From positions 1-14,991 of the forward strand of contig JAGGTG010000015.1 of NCBI GenBank assembly GCA_021163905.1: a stretch of DNA of 14,991 nt. The letters are read 5' to 3'. The notes beneath the pieces were generated by a model. That model had not been told where the DNA came from. It saw only the letters and a program-made list of their open reading frames with translations, and did no database searches. Origin of the DNA: Candidatus Aerophobota bacterium. Its GTDB lineage: Bacteria; Aerophobota; Aerophobia; Aerophobales; B3-G15. Below, in pieces: positions 13,473-14,991 of the stretch (the first letter of the stretch is position 1; every line of letters begins with the position of its first letter). Position numbers and translations under genes: made by a program.

Positions 13473-14657
13473 TTAAAAATCAGTTCCCCCCAATACTACA
13501 AATTTTCCTCCTTTTACGGTAAGCATTTCAAAAGCTTCTTTTGTGAGGCCATTATGATCCTGAGGCGAGAAATTAAATATACCTCCTGTTCCAACAAAAC
13601 CTTTCACATTTTCAATATAATCTCTTATCGCTTTCCTGTCAGGACCTGCTTTTCTTAGAGCCTTTATAACCAACCAGAGGCCATCCCAGGCATGACCACC
13701 AAAGGTACTTACCTCCTCACCAAATCTTGTCTCATATTCCCATTTGTAACGCACAAGCACTTCTTTTTGTGGATTACTATCCGGCAGAGTAGAAACAGCT
13801 AAAAGTCTACCTGCAGGGAAAATTATACCCTCTGCTGCTTTACCAGCTGCCTCGACATACTTTATATTACCAAATCCATGACTCTGGAAAATGGGTATCT
13901 TCATTCCAAGTTGACGTGCATTTTTAGCAACTATAGCCTGAGCAGGCACTATAGACCAGTTCACTATAGCCTGAACATCAGTTGCCCTTATCCTGGTAAG
14001 CTGAGCAGTCATATCCGTATCCTTTGGCCCATATGTTTCATCTGCTACTATAGTAATTCCATATTCAGGAGCAAGTCTCTTTAACTGCTTTCTACCCTGA
14101 TCCCCAAAACCGGTTGTTCCTGTTATGATGGCTATCTTAGATATACCCTTTTTCTTCATATACTCATAAATTTTACGTACAGCATCACTATCTTTCTGAG
14201 GAGTCTTAAATACCCATTTTTTAAGCGGTTTTACTATACTCTCAGCTGCAGCACAGGAAATTAAAGGAACCCTTGCCTTTTGTACAATAGGAATCACTGC
14301 CATCGTTGTTCCACTACGAGATGGACCAATTATAGCAAGAACATTATCCCGATAAATTAGTTTTTTTACAGCATTTACAGCTTTAGCCTCATCCCCGACA
14401 GTATCCTCTACTATCACCTGAAGAGGGTGTCCATTAATTCCTCCGCCTATATTAATCTGTTCTTCAATCATAAGAACGGTATTTCTCTCTGGCTCGCCTA
14501 ACCAGGAAGCTGGACCGGTAATGGCAAATATTGCCCCAACCTTATAAGGCTTTTTCCCCTCAACTGCAAACAGGATACCTGTAAGGCCAAGGCAAAATAT
14601 TGCCAGCAAAAAAACAATACCTACCTTTTTTAGCCTACCTACCCTTTTCTCGTCCAT
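13473..14657 (-). CDS. livK: Liv-type ABC transporter periplasmic substrate-binding protein
   Basis: Extracytoplasmic receptor of the importer, 394 residues (Peripla_BP_6 / Leu-Ile-Val-binding type). A basic n-region (KRVGRLKK, 4-11) and a hydrophobic stretch (12-31) form a signal peptide with likely cleavage near LFA-VEG. No lipobox cysteine is present: Cys22 is inside the hydrophobic core after Phe. The mature part begins YKVGAIFAITGPASWLGEP, the usual first strand and ligand loop. AIIGPSRSGTTMAV, the DTDMTAQLTRIRATDVQAIV region and HAWDGL follow. The ATG has a strong AGGAGG upstream, with a promoter at 14706-14733. It is the first gene of the seven-gene operon. The ligand is unknown; the linked ligase suggests an aromatic or branched acid or amino acid. 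Confidence 0.93.
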   Translation of the reverse strand: MDEKRVGRLKKVGIVFLLAIFCLGLTGILFAVEGKKPYKVGAIFAITGPASWLGEPERNTVLMIEEQINIGGGINGHPLQVIVEDTVGDEAKAVNAVKKLIYRDNVLAIIGPSRSGTTMAVIPIVQKARVPLISCAAAESIVKPLKKWVFKTPQKDSDAVRKIYEYMKKKGISKIAIITGTTGFGDQGRKQLKRLAPEYGITIVADETYGPKDTDMTAQLTRIRATDVQAIVNWSIVPAQAIVAKNARQLGMKIPIFQSHGFGNIKYVEAAGKAAEGIIFPAGRLLAVSTLPDSNPQKEVLVRYKWEYETRFGEEVSTFGGHAWDGLWLVIKALRKAGPDRKAIRDYIENVKGFVGTGGIFNFSPQDHNGLTKEAFEMLTVKGGKFVVLGGTDF

Positions 14658-14705
14658 CTTTCTCCTCCTATCTTTTCTCTACAATGTTTATTGATAGTAC
14701 GCTGT

Positions 14706-14733
14706 ATTCTAACACATCTACACAACCTGTCAA
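14706..14733 (-). promoter_or_regulatory. Putative promoter of the Liv-PaaK-HAD operon
   Basis: On the minus strand TTGACA (14728-14733), a 16 bp spacer and TAGAAT (14706-14711), with the ATG about 48 bp downstream of the -10 box. The -35 hexamer is the outermost sequence of copy 2 of the MITE-like element; the -10 box is outside it. Confidence 0.6.
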
Positions 14734-14991
14734 ATTAAATTTTCTCTGAAATTGGGACAGTTTTTCCCACAAATATTCCTCTAAAAGGCTCTCTGGGTAT
14801 CCCTAAGGAAGCCTCTTTTTGGCGAGCAGATAAGTTAGCTCTTCACTAAAGTACAGCACAGCCAAACCTCGGAGGCCGAGCTGCAGAAAAGTAAGAGGTG
14901 AACCCAGAAGTTTGGCGAGGCCGTCTGCTTTGCCCTTTAGGGGGAGCAGCGAGCGAAGCGAAGCGTTGAGGGGGAAAGTATTTTCCCCCTC
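14728..14991 (-). mobile_element. MITE-like non-coding repeat element, copy 2 (cut by window end)
   Basis: Inverted relative to copy 1, and 264 bp of it are visible. The end reads TGTCAAATTAAATTT... with TTGGGACA at 14752-14759, 24 bases in, then GGCTCTCTGGGTATCCC and TTCCTTAGGGATACCC-type sequence in the same order as the right end of copy 1. Shared exact blocks include TCTGCTCGCCAAAAAGAGG, CTGCAGCTCGGCCTCC and CTCAACGCTT. A perfect 10 bp hairpin (GAGGGGGAAA/TTTCCCCCTC, four-base loop, 14968-14991) ends the window and corresponds to the hairpin at 599-623 in copy 1. The copies have diverged appreciably, so these are not recent duplicates. No coding potential seen. Confidence 0.75.

Overview
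The window is AT-rich bacterial DNA. Gene families are ordinary bacterial ones (PcrA/UvrD helicase, TsaD, FMN nitroreductases), with strong Shine-Dalgarno sites at several starts and some GTG/TTG starts. The clearest promoters resemble sigma-70 sites with TTGAC(A/G) and a 16-17 bp spacer. A solute-binding protein with a signal peptide but no lipobox hints at a diderm cell. A hydrogenase-maturation protease and a branched-chain-type ABC importer joined to a phenylacetate-CoA-ligase-like enzyme fit an anaerobic fermenter of amino or aromatic acids. I cannot name the phylum from sequence alone.

Layout. Positions 1-1439 hold two divergent, paralogous nitroreductase genes separated by a structured, non-coding, MITE-like element of about 341 bp. 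A PcrA/UvrD helicase (1466-3499) follows on the + strand. The convergent gap 3500-3902 is filled with degenerate short-period repeats (9-nt, 7-nt and an opposite-strand GTT/AAC tract). Positions 3903-5395 hold tsaD and a hydrogenase-maturation-type peptidase on the minus strand. An IS91-family rolling-circle element (about 5461-6945) carries a Y2/HUH transposase and a small overlapping zinc-ribbon ORF. A TIM-barrel sugar-phosphate isomerase/epimerase-like gene (7076-8038) is on the + strand. From 14657 down to 8084 runs a seven-gene minus-strand operon: solute-binding protein, LivH, LivM, LivG, LivF, PaaK-like ligase and HAD hydrolase. A second, inverted and window-truncated copy of the MITE-like element lies upstream of it (14728-14991).

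How the parts work together. The Liv-type importer plausibly brings in an amino or aromatic acid that the ligase activates to a CoA thioester; the HAD protein's role is open. The most notable signal is at the repeat ends. All three visible ends of the MITE-like family carry an outward-facing TTGAC(A/G) at their outermost bases, and each is followed 16-17 bp later, in unique flanking DNA, by a -10-like hexamer just upstream of a gene. The repeat therefore appears to act as a dispersed, bidirectional promoter part for the two nitroreductases and the Liv-PaaK operon. The IS91 element likewise ends at a CTTG that is part of the -35 box of the peptidase-tsaD operon.
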